A DNA stretch of 54,193 bases from GWB2-37-7 sp049684915 (GCA_049684915.1 JBAVGO010000189.1:1-54193); one strand, 5' to 3'. Shown: positions 19,370 through 27,806, counted from the stretch's first letter. The notes: generated from the letters alone by a model not told the origin. Program-made: numbers and translations.

Positions 19370-19900
19370 ATGACAATTTACTATATAAACTATATATTAC
19401 TTGCTATAGGAATACTAACAGTACTTACAACTATTATATTGATATTTCTTGATAAGCTAAAAGGCGATGATATGTACTTCAATATAGATATCAAAGAGCA
19501 GGAAATTAAGAAGTCAATTGAAGATGCAGAGGAAATTCTCTCTGAGCTTAATTTTGCTTCGGATGTAATAGTTAAGGATATAGAAGAAAAAATCAGCTCT
19601 TTTAATCAATTATATAAGAATATTAACAATGGTTTAATCCAAGTAAATACCGAACCAACAGCTCCTGAACCACAACAAACACCACATATAGAAAGAACTA
19701 CTGTACCTGTAAAATTTAAGCCTGTGACAGCAGTAAGCTCATACAGAAGCATGTTGAAAGAAGAAAAACAAAAATCAAAGCAGCAGTTAGTAAATGAGCT
19801 TGCAGAACAAGGAATTAGCGTAATAGATATTGCAAAGAAAATGAATATGGGGCAGGGAGAAGTGGCTTTGATTTTGTCACTTAAGAACGAGGAGAACTAA
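19370..19900 (+). CDS. SwrB-like membrane-anchored protein (DUF6115 type)
   Basis: The product has 176 residues: one N-terminal membrane span (about 5-27), a coiled-coil stretch (45-85), a Pro/Gln-rich linker, and a C-terminal helix-turn-helix-like module ending GISVIDIAKKMNMGQGEVAL followed by ILSLK. That C-terminal pattern and the single N-terminal span match SwrB/YlxL, which lies directly after sigD in Bacillus and helps activate the flagellar export apparatus. Position after sigD supports the link. Sequence similarity outside the C-terminal module is low, so I describe it as SwrB-like and leave the symbol blank. Confidence 0.65.
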   Translation: MTIYYINYILLAIGILTVLTTIILIFLDKLKGDDMYFNIDIKEQEIKKSIEDAEEILSELNFASDVIVKDIEEKISSFNQLYKNINNGLIQVNTEPTAPEPQQTPHIERTTVPVKFKPVTAVSSYRSMLKEEKQKSKQQLVNELAEQGISVIDIAKKMNMGQGEVALILSLKNEEN

Positions 19901-19901
19901 T

Positions 19902-20327
19902 ATGACTAAATATAGTTTGAAGAATATTTGCTTGGGTATAGGTATTGGGCTAATATTAGCTTCAATGGCCAATATAAATATTACTCCAAAAAAATTAACT
20001 AAAGAAGAGATTAAAAGAGAAGCAGAACAATACAATCTAATAGTTATTGATAAAAAAGACATGATTAATAAAGAACCGGAACAACCAAAGGACAGTCTAG
20101 AACAACAAGAAGAGCAGAGTGTTGTTATAGTCATAGAGAGTGGCACTAATTCTGAAGCTATCGCAGAGAAGCTCATAAATAATAAGCTGATAGGCACAAA
20201 ACAGGATTTTTTAAACAGACTGAGAGAACTAAACAAGGAGAGTAAAGTACAGATAGGAAGCTTTAACATTCCCATAGGTTCATCATTAGATAAAATTATT
20301 GAAATAATAACATCTTCACCTAAATAA
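19902..20327 (+). CDS. Membrane-anchored MltG-N-terminal-like protein without catalytic domain
   Basis: This 141-residue protein has one N-terminal membrane span (about 8-26) and a charged linker. The C-terminal 60 residues follow the pattern found in the N-terminal, LysM-like part of endolytic transglycosylase MltG: VIVIESGTNSEAIAEKLINN, then a FLNRLRE helix, then QIGSFNIPIGSSLDKIIEII. The YceG catalytic domain is absent, so lytic activity is not expected. Full-length MltG is about 330-380 residues. It is the last gene of the motility block; its stop codon lies inside a terminator stem. Cell-wall binding is a guess from the domain. Confidence 0.6.
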   Translation: MTKYSLKNICLGIGIGLILASMANINITPKKLTKEEIKREAEQYNLIVIDKKDMINKEPEQPKDSLEQQEEQSVVIVIESGTNSEAIAEKLINNKLIGTKQDFLNRLRELNKESKVQIGSFNIPIGSSLDKIIEIITSSPK

Positions 20328-20364
20328 GAAATGCTAAGTTGCTTCTGTTTAGGTGAATTTTTTT
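20315..20364 (+). terminator. Intrinsic terminator closing the motility operon
   Basis: TTCACCTAAA at 20315-20324 pairs perfectly with TTTAGGTGAA at 20348-20357, followed by seven T residues. The left arm covers the last codons of the preceding gene and abuts its stop, so coding and termination signals overlap. Confidence 0.85.
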
Positions 20365-20425
20365 AATATATTAAAATCACTTGTATAAAAAGATTACTAT
20401 TGAGCATTATTGAACAGAGAGCGCT

Positions 20426-20453
20426 TTGATTAAATGCTATAGTAAAGTATAAT
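20426..20453 (+). promoter_or_regulatory. Upstream sigma-A-type promoter of rpsB
   Basis: TTGATT and TATAAT with a 16-base spacer lie about 165 bases before rpsB. It is the weaker in -35 and the better in -10 of two tandem candidates. Confidence 0.5.
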
Positions 20454-20480
20454 TGCGTTCCTATTCATTTAAAAAATATA

Positions 20481-20509
20481 TTGCCAATAAATAATATATA
20501 TGGTATACT
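20481..20509 (+). promoter_or_regulatory. Main sigma-A-type promoter of rpsB-tsf
   Basis: TTGCCA and TATACT with the optimal 17-base spacer. The predicted start near 20516 leaves a leader of about 100 bases before rpsB. That leader has short inverted repeats (for example GCCAAAAGGC at 20553-20562) and may carry S2 autoregulation, but I see no known RNA family in it. Confidence 0.65.
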
Positions 20510-20617
20510 AGCAATCGTGAAAATACACACACGATTTGATTCCATGAATGGTGCCAAAAGGCTTTCAGGGGAGATGATAATTGTGGAGGCAAAAAACCAA
20601 CGGAGGTGTTTTATAAA

Positions 20618-21319
20618 ATGTCAGTAATTTCAATGAAGCAGCTTTTAGAAGCTGGGGTGCACTTCGGTCACCAAACAAGAAGATGGAATCCTAAGATGGC
20701 TGAGTACATCTTCACAGAAAGAAACGGTATCTACATTATCGACCTTCAAAAAACAGTTAAGAAGGTAGAAGAAGCTTATGACTTTATTAAGTCAGTAGCA
20801 GCAGACGGAAAGGATATCCTTTTTGTAGGTACAAAGAAACAAGCTCAAGAGTCAATTGAATCAGAAGCTATAAGATCAAACATGTTTTACGTAAACCAAA
20901 GATGGTTAGGTGGAATGCTTACTAATTTCAAGACAATTAAGAAGAGAATTGAAAGACTTAATACTCTTGAAACTATGGAGCAGGATGGAACATTTGAAGT
21001 TCTACCTAAAAAAGAAGTAATAAAGCTTAAGAAGGAAATGGAAAAGCTGGAGAAGAACCTTGGCGGTATAAAGACAATGGTTAACATTCCAGGAGCTATA
21101 TTCGTTGTTGACCCAAGAAAAGAAAAGATAGCTATCCAAGAAGCACATATTCTTGGAATACCTGTAGTTGCAATAGTTGATACAAACTGTGATCCAGATG
21201 AGATTGACTATCCAATACCAGGTAACGACGATGCTATAAGAGCTGTAAAGCTTCTAACAGCTAAAATGTCAGATGCTATATTAGAAGGTAGACAAGGTGA
21301 ACAACTAGCTGCTGAATAA
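20618..21319 (+). CDS. rpsB: 30S ribosomal protein S2
   Basis: This 233-residue protein starts MSVISMKQLLEAGVHFGHQT, the diagnostic S2 N terminus, and contains RRWNPKMAEYIF and the later PGAIFVVDPRKEKIAIQEA segment. S2 binds late to the 30S head-body junction. ATG 20618 follows GGAGGTG by 9 bases; an in-frame ATG at 20606 lies just after that site and would leave too little spacing. rpsB-tsf is the normal pairing, and the move from motility genes straight to rpsB is the same as in B. subtilis. Confidence 0.97.
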   Translation: MSVISMKQLLEAGVHFGHQTRRWNPKMAEYIFTERNGIYIIDLQKTVKKVEEAYDFIKSVAADGKDILFVGTKKQAQESIESEAIRSNMFYVNQRWLGGMLTNFKTIKKRIERLNTLETMEQDGTFEVLPKKEVIKLKKEMEKLEKNLGGIKTMVNIPGAIFVVDPRKEKIAIQEAHILGIPVVAIVDTNCDPDEIDYPIPGNDDAIRAVKLLTAKMSDAILEGRQGEQLAAE

Positions 21320-21339
21320 TATCTGTATAGAGCATTTTA

Positions 21340-21375
21340 AGAACGCAGTTTAAATTTTTATTTAAACTGCGTTCT
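21340..21375 (+). other. Perfect 16-bp hairpin between rpsB and tsf without a T-run
   Basis: AGAACGCAGTTTAAAT and its exact reverse complement are separated by TTTT. The bases after the stem on either strand are not a T-run, so it is a poor intrinsic terminator. It could protect the rpsB mRNA 3' end or be a processing or partial-termination site that sets the S2 to EF-Ts ratio. Confidence 0.7.
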
Positions 21376-21425
21376 ATCAAAAATATTGTACATAATGCAA
21401 ATAAATATATTAGGAGGTACATATA

Positions 21426-22073
21426 ATGGTTGATGCTTCAACAGTTAAAGAGTTAAGAGAAAGAACTGGAGCAGGTATGATGGACTGCAAAAGGGTTCTT
21501 GTAGAAACTGACGGAAACATAGAAAAGGCTATAGAACTACTTAGAGAAAAAGGTCTTGCAGCTGCTGCGAAAAAAGCAGGCAGAATAGCAAGTGAAGGCA
21601 TAGTAGAAGCTTACATACATGGTGGCGGAAGGATTGGAGTTCTTATAGAAGTTAACTCAGAAACAGATTTCGTTGCAAAGAACACTGATTTTAGAACATT
21701 CGTAAGGGATATGGCAATGCAGGTTGCTGCTACGAATCCACTTTACGTTTCAAGAGATCAAGTTGACCAAACGATAGTTGAAAAGGAAAAAGAGATATTT
21801 AGAGCTCAAGCATTAAACGAAGGTAAGCCTGAAAAGATAGTAGATAAGATGGTTGAAGGCAGAATAGACAAGTATTACAAAGAAATTTGCTTACTTGAGC
21901 AGCCTTTTGTAAAAGATACGAACATGACAGTTCAAGAACTTCTTAATACAATGATAGCTAAAATAGGTGAAAACCTATCTATCAGAAGATTCACAAGATA
22001 TGAAATGGGTGAAGGTCTTAAAAAGAAGGAAGACAACTTTGTTGAAGAAGTAATGAGTCAAATGAAAAAATAA
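21426..22073 (+). CDS. tsf: Translation elongation factor Ts, short form
   Basis: This 215-residue EF-Ts catalyses GDP release from EF-Tu. The N-terminal UBA-like domain (STVKELRERTGAGMMDCKR) and the core with EVNSETDFVAKN (near residue 78) are intact. The protein is far shorter than the roughly 290-300 residues usual in Bacillus and E. coli; it has one core subdomain, as in the short EF-Ts proteins of Thermus and some clostridia. The C terminus reaches a normal SIRRFTRYEMGEGL segment, so it is not a truncation of the frame. GGAGGT precedes the ATG. Confidence 0.95.
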   Translation: MVDASTVKELRERTGAGMMDCKRVLVETDGNIEKAIELLREKGLAAAAKKAGRIASEGIVEAYIHGGGRIGVLIEVNSETDFVAKNTDFRTFVRDMAMQVAATNPLYVSRDQVDQTIVEKEKEIFRAQALNEGKPEKIVDKMVEGRIDKYYKEICLLEQPFVKDTNMTVQELLNTMIAKIGENLSIRRFTRYEMGEGLKKKEDNFVEEVMSQMKK

Positions 22074-22104
22074 AAAAAGAGAACACTTAGTGTTCTCTTT
22101 TTTT
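22072..22104 (+). terminator. Intrinsic terminator after tsf
   Basis: GAGAACA and TGTTCTC flank a five-base loop, with a run of seven T after and seven A before the stem. It begins within the tsf stop region and could act in both directions. Confidence 0.9.
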
Positions 22105-22218
22105 AAAATATTGGCAGGATTTTCATAATTTATGTAGAAAGCTTATGCATCTACTGATTTGTATAGAAAGGCGAGTTGTCCAAAACAAATCAATAGATAT
22201 ATTGGAGGTATAATTTTT

Positions 22219-22935
22219 ATGGATCAAGTTAAGTATAAAAGAGTTATTTTAAAGCTTAGCGGGGAGGCCTTAGCCGGGGATAAAAGCTTTGGTCTTGATC
22301 AGCACACAATTATTTCTATTGCCTATAAGGTAAAGGAACTAAGAAGTTTAAATGTTGAGGTAGCTATCGTTGTTGGTGGGGGAAACTTTTGGAGAGGCAG
22401 AAGTGGTGAAGGCATGGACAGAACAACAGCGGATCATATGGGAATGCTTGCAACAGTTATTAATTCGTTAGCACTACAGGATGCACTGGAGTCTATAGAT
22501 ATTCCTACCAGAGTACAAACAGCTATTGAGATGAGACAAATAGCAGAGCCATATATTAGGAGAAAAGCTATAAGGCATTTAGAAAAAGGTAGGGTAGTTA
22601 TTTTTGCATCAGGTATTGGAAATGCATACTTTTCTACAGATACAACTGCTGCTTTGAGAGCAGCAGAAATTGAGGCTGAAATAATATTATTAGCGAAGAA
22701 AGTAGATGGAGTATACGACTGTGATCCGGTAAAAAATAAGGATGCAAAAAAATTCGATACCCTTTCATATATAGAAGTAATCAATAAGGGATTAGGGGTA
22801 ATGGACACTACAGCAGCTTCACTGTGCATGGACAATAAAATCCCTATATTAGTGTTCGACCTGAAGGATCCTAATAATATTATAAAAGCTATAATGGGTG
22901 AAAAAATAGGTACTATAGTAAAGGAGGGAAACTAA
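22219..22935 (+). CDS. pyrH: UMP kinase
   Basis: This 238-residue bacterial UMP kinase phosphorylates UMP to UDP in pyrimidine nucleotide synthesis. The family signatures are LKLSGEALAG near the N terminus, VVGGGNFWRGR near residue 60, and VDGVYDCDPVKNKDAKKFD near 165-185. I place the start at ATG 22219, after GGAGGT; the frame is open upstream to 22159, but the extra residues do not match the family. It lies between tsf and frr as in most Firmicutes. Confidence 0.96.
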   Translation: MDQVKYKRVILKLSGEALAGDKSFGLDQHTIISIAYKVKELRSLNVEVAIVVGGGNFWRGRSGEGMDRTTADHMGMLATVINSLALQDALESIDIPTRVQTAIEMRQIAEPYIRRKAIRHLEKGRVVIFASGIGNAYFSTDTTAALRAAEIEAEIILLAKKVDGVYDCDPVKNKDAKKFDTLSYIEVINKGLGVMDTTAASLCMDNKIPILVFDLKDPNNIIKAIMGEKIGTIVKEGN

Positions 22936-22936
22936 A

Positions 22937-23494
22937 ATGATAAAGGAAATCGAGAAGAATATTCAAGAAAAAATGGATAAAACCATAAATGTTTTAAAGA
23001 ACGAGTATATTTCAATAAGGACTGGAAGAGCTAATCCTGCTTTGTTGGACAGAATCACTGTGGAGTACTATGGCAGCGACACGCCGCTTAATCAATTGGC
23101 TAATGTAACTGCACCAGAAGCAAGGATTCTAAATATAAGTCCTTGGGATGTTAAAGCAATTTCTGCAATAGAAAAAGCAATTCAAAAATCTGATCTAGGC
23201 ATGAATCCGTCTAATGATGGAAAGATTATAAGATTAGTTGTACCACAGCTAACTGAAGAAAGAAGAAAAGATTTAGTAAAGTCAATAAAGAAGCTTGCTG
23301 AGGAAGCAAGGGTTGCTGTTAGAAATCTTAGAAGAGATGCAAACGACAATCTTAAGAAGTTAAAAAAAGATAGTAAAATAACAGAAGATGAATTAAAGAA
23401 ATCCGAGGAAAACACCCAAAAGATGACAGATAAATACATAAAAGAAATTGATAAGATGGGTGAAGTTAAGGAAAAGGAAATTATGGAGGTCTAA
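22937..23494 (+). CDS. frr: Ribosome recycling factor
   Basis: This 185-residue protein has the standard length and features: ISIRTGRANPALLDRITVEYYG near the N terminus and the C-terminal helix with RREANDNLKKLKKD-like sequence (RRDANDNLKKLKK). With EF-G it splits post-termination ribosomes. The gene begins one base after the pyrH stop and has AAGGAGG upstream, so it is co-transcribed with pyrH. Confidence 0.97.
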   Translation: MIKEIEKNIQEKMDKTINVLKNEYISIRTGRANPALLDRITVEYYGSDTPLNQLANVTAPEARILNISPWDVKAISAIEKAIQKSDLGMNPSNDGKIIRLVVPQLTEERRKDLVKSIKKLAEEARVAVRNLRRDANDNLKKLKKDSKITEDELKKSEENTQKMTDKYIKEIDKMGEVKEKEIMEV

Positions 23495-23496
23495 CT

Positions 23497-23700
23497 ATGT
23501 TAAAGCCTGAAATTCCTATTACTATAGGCTATAAAGTGGAAAAAGCACTTGAACTTTTGAAGGAGTATAAGGTAATAATAGAAGATACCTCCACTGTGTT
23601 TAATGATAAAATACAAGAACGTAAGGATAATATACCAGTTGTAGTGCGGCAGATTTTTAAAGATAACTTCGTATTCCTTACAGTGGCAAAGTTTAAGTAA
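23497..23700 (+). CDS. Small conserved-looking protein after frr, function unknown
   Basis: This 67-residue product is soluble, with no membrane span. It contains a helical segment GYKVEKALELLKEY followed by a short strand KVIIEDT and a basic C terminus ending VFLTVAKFK. The pattern (GY.VEKAL.LLKE) is reminiscent of PASTA-like or helix-strand repeats, but I cannot assign a family. It has a good TGGAGG ribosome binding site, begins two bases after frr and ends right before a terminator, so it is very likely a real gene of the pyrH-frr transcript. Confidence 0.7.
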   Translation: MLKPEIPITIGYKVEKALELLKEYKVIIEDTSTVFNDKIQERKDNIPVVVRQIFKDNFVFLTVAKFK

Positions 23701-23702
23701 TA

Positions 23703-23734
23703 AAATCCCCTCTATCTGGAGGGGATTTATTATT
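23703..23734 (+). terminator. Intrinsic terminator ending the pyrH-frr transcript
   Basis: AAATCCCCTC and GAGGGGATTT flank a six-base loop, with a T-rich but broken tail (ATTATTG). The arms also supply a T-run on the bottom strand side. Confidence 0.75.
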
Positions 23735-23943
23735 GTATAATATAATAAGTGATAACTATGTAAAGGAAACAGAGGAAGTTTAAAGTATACATTTTATGAT
23801 TATAATATATATGATATTTAGTATATTTAGTTAATATATAGTATAATATAATTGGTTTGCAAACTATTATGTAAATGTTATTTTTTATAAACATTTATAT
23901 ACAAATGCTTTTTTAACTTATATAGCTGTTAAGGGAGGCAATT
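23735..23943 (+). other. AT-rich intergenic region before uppS
   Basis: These 209 bases contain no credible gene. Several TATAAT-like hexamers are present; the best is TATAAT at 23801-23806 with TTTAAA 16 bases upstream. An inverted repeat, TAAATGTT at 23872-23879 with AACATTTA at 23890-23897, lies just before the uppS ribosome binding site. The region probably holds the promoter of the uppS-polC operon, but I cannot choose one with confidence. Confidence 0.4.
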
Positions 23944-24687
23944 ATGAAAGATGAAATTGACAAAAACAGGATACCAAAGCATATTGCCATAATCATGGAT
24001 GGTAACGGAAGATGGGCTGCTAAAAGGGCTCTTCCAAGGTTCTTTGGACACAAAGCTGGTATGGAGACCCTTAGAGAAGTTTTAAGAGATTGTAGTGATA
24101 TGAGCATAAAGATATTGACTGTTTACGCATTTTCTACAGAAAACTGGAATAGACCTAATGATGAAGTTTCATATTTAATGAATCTTCTTATAGAGTATAT
24201 GAGAAAAGAAATTAACAATTTAAATAAAAACAATGTAAGGATAAAAATTCTTGGAGACTTAAGTGCACTACCTGTGACTACCCGTTTGGAGATTGAAAAG
24301 GCTGTAAGCTTAACCAATGAAAATACAGGAATACAATTCAATATTGCATTAAATTATGGGGGCAGAGCAGAGATTATTAAAGCATGTAAACGTATTTCGG
24401 AAGAGGTAAAGGAAGGTAAAATCACTACAGAGGATATAGATGAGGACTTGATTTCAAGTTATCTTTTTACTGCTGGGGATTATGATCCAGATTTAGTAAT
24501 CAGAACAAGTGGAGAAAAGCGATTGAGCAACTTTCTTTTATGGCAGAGTGCCTATAGTGAATTAGTTTTTGCAGATGTCATGTGGCCAGATTTTGACAAA
24601 ACTCAGTTAAAAAAAGCTATAATAGAATACCAAAGTAGAGAAAGAAGATTTGGTGTTATAAAGAAGAAAACAGAAGAAAAAAAATAG
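23944..24687 (+). CDS. uppS: Isoprenyl (undecaprenyl) diphosphate synthase
   Basis: This 247-residue cis-prenyltransferase makes undecaprenyl diphosphate, the lipid carrier for cell-wall sugars. The catalytic D19 lies in IAIIMDGNGRWA. The central YAFSTENWNRP segment, and RTSGEKRLSNFLLWQSAYSE near residues 195-215, are family hallmarks. AAGGGAGG precedes the ATG. It opens a run of envelope genes (cdsA, dxr, rseP, ispG), in which dxr and ispG supply isoprenoid precursors for this enzyme. Confidence 0.97.
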   Translation: MKDEIDKNRIPKHIAIIMDGNGRWAAKRALPRFFGHKAGMETLREVLRDCSDMSIKILTVYAFSTENWNRPNDEVSYLMNLLIEYMRKEINNLNKNNVRIKILGDLSALPVTTRLEIEKAVSLTNENTGIQFNIALNYGGRAEIIKACKRISEEVKEGKITTEDIDEDLISSYLFTAGDYDPDLVIRTSGEKRLSNFLLWQSAYSELVFADVMWPDFDKTQLKKAIIEYQSRERRFGVIKKKTEEKK

Positions 24688-24725
24688 ATCTAATTCAAAT
24701 GTATTAAAAAGTGGCGGAGGATATC

Positions 24726-25532
24726 ATGTTTATAAGAATAATAAGTGCACTTGTGTTTGCACCTTTGATTATTTTTTTCCTCATTGTAAAGGGGAACTAT
24801 TTGTATCTGTTTGCTGGGATTATATCCTTAGCAGGCTTATATGAATATTATAAAGCGATAAAAACTGTAGGGATAAAGACTATAGACATAATAGGCTATG
24901 TTTTTACAGTTGCATATTACATATTATTGTATTTATATCCAGATTTAATTTCAGATGGTTTAGGTAGGATTACTGCATTGATGATAATATTTACCTTTAC
25001 TTATGAAATTTTTACTCGAAAAAGTGGAGTTAACGGAGTGGTGCATACTATATTTGGATTTTTGTATGTTAGCTACCTGCTTTCTCATATAATTTACATA
25101 TATGGCTTACAGAATGGTGCTATTTTAATTTGGCTACCCTTTGTAACTGCATGGTTTACTGACACTACAGCATATTTTGTAGGTATATCAATCGGAAAGC
25201 ATAAGCTTAGTCCAACAATAAGCCCTAAAAAATCAATAGAAGGTGCTTTGGGAGGCATTGTGGGAAGCTGTTTTCTAACATACTTGTTTGGTGTTTTTGT
25301 AAGCAGGTATGAAAACAGTATTGGTATTACGAATTTTATAGTTATAGGTTTAATATGTGGCATTGCCTCCCAACTTGGAGACTTAGCTGCGTCCTACATA
25401 AAGAGATATACAGGCGTAAAGGATTTTGGAAATATTATACCTGGACATGGGGGGATACTAGATAGGTTTGACAGTATACTGTTTACAGCCCCTGTCGTGT
25501 ATTATTACTTCATAATAATTCAAAATATCTAA
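24726..25532 (+). CDS. cdsA: Phosphatidate cytidylyltransferase
   Basis: This 268-residue polytopic protein makes CDP-diacylglycerol from CTP and phosphatidate. About seven membrane spans are visible. The C-terminal CdsA signature is present: SQLGDLAASYIKRYTGVKDF, then IPGHGGILDRFDS. The WFTDTTAYFVG segment near residue 140 is also conserved. I chose ATG 24726, six bases after GGAGG, rather than an upstream ATG that lies before it. dxr follows after 19 bases. Confidence 0.95.
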   Translation: MFIRIISALVFAPLIIFFLIVKGNYLYLFAGIISLAGLYEYYKAIKTVGIKTIDIIGYVFTVAYYILLYLYPDLISDGLGRITALMIIFTFTYEIFTRKSGVNGVVHTIFGFLYVSYLLSHIIYIYGLQNGAILIWLPFVTAWFTDTTAYFVGISIGKHKLSPTISPKKSIEGALGGIVGSCFLTYLFGVFVSRYENSIGITNFIVIGLICGIASQLGDLAASYIKRYTGVKDFGNIIPGHGGILDRFDSILFTAPVVYYYFIIIQNI

Positions 25533-25551
25533 TCTAATCAAGGAGATTTCA

Positions 25552-26712
25552 ATGAAAAGGATATCTGTTTTGGGCTCTACAGGCTCTATAGGAACACAGA
25601 CTATTGAGGTTATAAAGAATAATAGAGAATTGTTCTCTTTAGAAGCGATAGCAGCAAATTCAAGCGTAGATATATTGGAGAAACAAGTCAGAGAGCTTCG
25701 ACCAAGGCTTGCAGTTGTATTTGATGAGTCTAAATATTTAGAGCTAAAGCGGCGAGTAAGCGGCTTGACAGAGGTTGCTACAGGGAAAGAAGGACTCATA
25801 GCTGCTGCCACTATTTCTGAAGCGGATACAGTAGTTTCTGCCATTGTAGGAATTGCAGGATTAATACCAACATACAATGCAATAATGGCCAAAAAGAATA
25901 TTGCCCTTGCTAATAAGGAAACCCTAGTGACCGCTGGACGACTAATAATGTCGGCAGCTAAGGAGAATAATATCAGCATTCTTCCAGTGGATAGTGAACA
26001 CTCTGCAATATTTCAAAGTATAGGAAGTAATAGAAAATCTTCTATTAGCAAACTGATATTGACCGCTTCAGGGGGACCCTTTAGAAAGAAATCTATAGAG
26101 GAACTGAAAAAAGTAACTGTAGCAGATGCACTAAAGCATCCAAATTGGAAAATGGGCAAGAAAATCACAATAGACTCTGCTACACTAATGAACAAGGGCT
26201 TAGAGGTTATAGAAGCCAGATGGCTCTTTGATATAGAAGCAGAGAGAATAGATGTATGTGTGCATCCTCAGAGCATCATACATTCAATGGTGGAGTATAT
26301 CGATGGTTCTGTAATAGCACAGTTAGGTATACCTGACATGAAGCTGCCTATACAATACGCACTAACTTATCCAGAAAGACTTACTATTCCAGAGGAGAGA
26401 CTAGACTTAACTAAATTGGGAACCCTAACCTTTGAAAAGCCGGATACAGAGAAATTTCCTTGCATGAAGCTGGCATATGAAGCATTAGAATCTGGAGACA
26501 GTGCTTGTATAGTAATCAACGGAGCCAACGAAGCAGCAGTAGATTTATTCTTAAATAATAAAATTGGGTTTATGGATATTTCAACTCTTATTGCGGAGAT
26601 ACTAGAAAAACATAAAAGCTTTAATAATCCAACCTTAGAAGAAATTATTGAAATTGACAAATGGGCTAGAAGCTTAGTACAGGAATTGTATGGGAAGAGG
26701 TGTAGAAAATGA
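25552..26712 (+). CDS. dxr: 1-deoxy-D-xylulose 5-phosphate reductoisomerase
   Basis: This 386-residue enzyme converts DXP to MEP, the first committed step of the MEP isoprenoid pathway. NADPH-binding LGSTGSIGTQT is at the N terminus; the metal and substrate motifs ILPVDSEHSAIFQ near residue 145 and TIDSATLMNKGLEVIEA near 205 are intact. The HPQSIIHSMVEY flexible loop region follows. Length is normal. AAGGAG precedes the ATG. The stop overlaps the rseP start (ATGA). Confidence 0.97.
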   Translation: MKRISVLGSTGSIGTQTIEVIKNNRELFSLEAIAANSSVDILEKQVRELRPRLAVVFDESKYLELKRRVSGLTEVATGKEGLIAAATISEADTVVSAIVGIAGLIPTYNAIMAKKNIALANKETLVTAGRLIMSAAKENNISILPVDSEHSAIFQSIGSNRKSSISKLILTASGGPFRKKSIEELKKVTVADALKHPNWKMGKKITIDSATLMNKGLEVIEARWLFDIEAERIDVCVHPQSIIHSMVEYIDGSVIAQLGIPDMKLPIQYALTYPERLTIPEERLDLTKLGTLTFEKPDTEKFPCMKLAYEALESGDSACIVINGANEAAVDLFLNNKIGFMDISTLIAEILEKHKSFNNPTLEEIIEIDKWARSLVQELYGKRCRK

Positions 26713-27728
26713 TAACATTCATTATAACTATAATATCAAAATATTTTTTAACATTTATAACAGCCATAATAGTATTTACTTTATTGGTGGTTATACACGA
26801 ATTTGGACATTTTATTATGGCAAGACTATCGGGTGTAAAGGTTGAAGAGTTTGCAATAGGAATGGGACCAAAAATATGGGGATATCAAGCAAAGGAAACC
26901 CTATATTCTGTTAGGGCTTTTCCACTTGGTGGCTTTTGCAAGATGCTAGGTGAGGATGAAAGCAATCAAGACCCAAGAGCCTTTAACAACAAACCTATAT
27001 TAAAGAGAATCGCCATTATTGCGTTTGGTCCAATAATGAATTTAATTCTTGCTTTATTAATATTTTCTTTAGTTTTTGCTAATGTTCCTATAATTAGTGG
27101 AGTTTCAGAAAATTCTCCTGCAAGCAAGGCAGGAATTGTAGCAGGAGATAAGATAGTAGATATAAATGGTACAACTATTACTGAATGGGAACAAATGAGA
27201 ACCATTATTAATGAAAGTAAAGGTAAAGAAATTGCTCTAACATTTCAAAGAAATGGTGAAACAAAGCAAGTAAGACTTATACCTATATCAAGTGAAGGGC
27301 AAGAAGGCGCAATTATTGGAGTATCGTCTAGTATTGCCTACAAAGGCTTCTCTATCTCACAAGGCTTCAAAGACACTTCTAATATTACCTCAGAGATGAT
27401 AAAGTTTTTAGGTCAGCTATTTACAGGTAAAGCGTCAATGCAATATGTAGAAGGTCCAGTAAAGATTGTGAAGAGATTGGGAGAAGCTGCAAAGGTTGGA
27501 ACAGCACTTGTTTTACAATTTGCAGGTTTCTTGAGTCTTAATCTATGTATAATCAACCTTCTGCCATTTCCTGCTTTGGACGGAGGAAGACTTGTGTTCC
27601 TGATTATAGAGGCAATCAGAAGGAAGCCTGTAGATCCGCAAAAGGAAGGGCTTGTGCATTTTATAGGCTTTGTGTTGCTTATGATGCTTTCTGTATTTAT
27701 TATTTACAAAGATATAATAACGTTATAA
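26709..27728 (+). CDS. rseP: Site-2 zinc metalloprotease RseP/RasP
   Basis: This 339-residue intramembrane protease has HEFGH (H30, E31, H34) in the first span, a PDZ domain at about residues 115-195 with SPASKAGIVAGDKIVDING, and the second active-site motif LPFPALDGGRL near residue 285. RasP/YluC of Bacillus cleaves anti-sigma factors and signal-peptide remnants. It shares four bases with dxr and lies 78 bases before ispG, a conserved neighbourhood. Confidence 0.95.
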   Translation: MITFIITIISKYFLTFITAIIVFTLLVVIHEFGHFIMARLSGVKVEEFAIGMGPKIWGYQAKETLYSVRAFPLGGFCKMLGEDESNQDPRAFNNKPILKRIAIIAFGPIMNLILALLIFSLVFANVPIISGVSENSPASKAGIVAGDKIVDINGTTITEWEQMRTIINESKGKEIALTFQRNGETKQVRLIPISSEGQEGAIIGVSSSIAYKGFSISQGFKDTSNITSEMIKFLGQLFTGKASMQYVEGPVKIVKRLGEAAKVGTALVLQFAGFLSLNLCIINLLPFPALDGGRLVFLIIEAIRRKPVDPQKEGLVHFIGFVLLMMLSVFIIYKDIITL

Positions 27729-27806
27729 TATTATATTACGATAAACACAAAAGCAGTAGAAGCATCTATATATATCGCACTAAACATATAGATGTAAAGG
27801 AGTAGT

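Noticed and set aside
20574..20627. Possible short leader peptide overlapping the rpsB start
   Set aside because: The 17-codon frame overlaps the rpsB start in another frame, has its putative ribosome binding site almost touching the ATG, and shows no regulatory codon pattern.
21340..21375. Hairpin after rpsB as an intrinsic terminator
   Set aside because: There is no T-run after the stem on either strand, although the stem is perfect.
22105..22218. TTGGCA at 22111 as a promoter for pyrH
   Set aside because: No acceptable -10 hexamer is found at 16-18 bases; a promoter is likely somewhere here but cannot be pinned down.
27545..27805. Open frame over the rseP end and the gap before ispG
   Set aside because: Most of it is rseP in another frame, and the rest is AT-rich spacer; no ribosome binding site is near its ATG.
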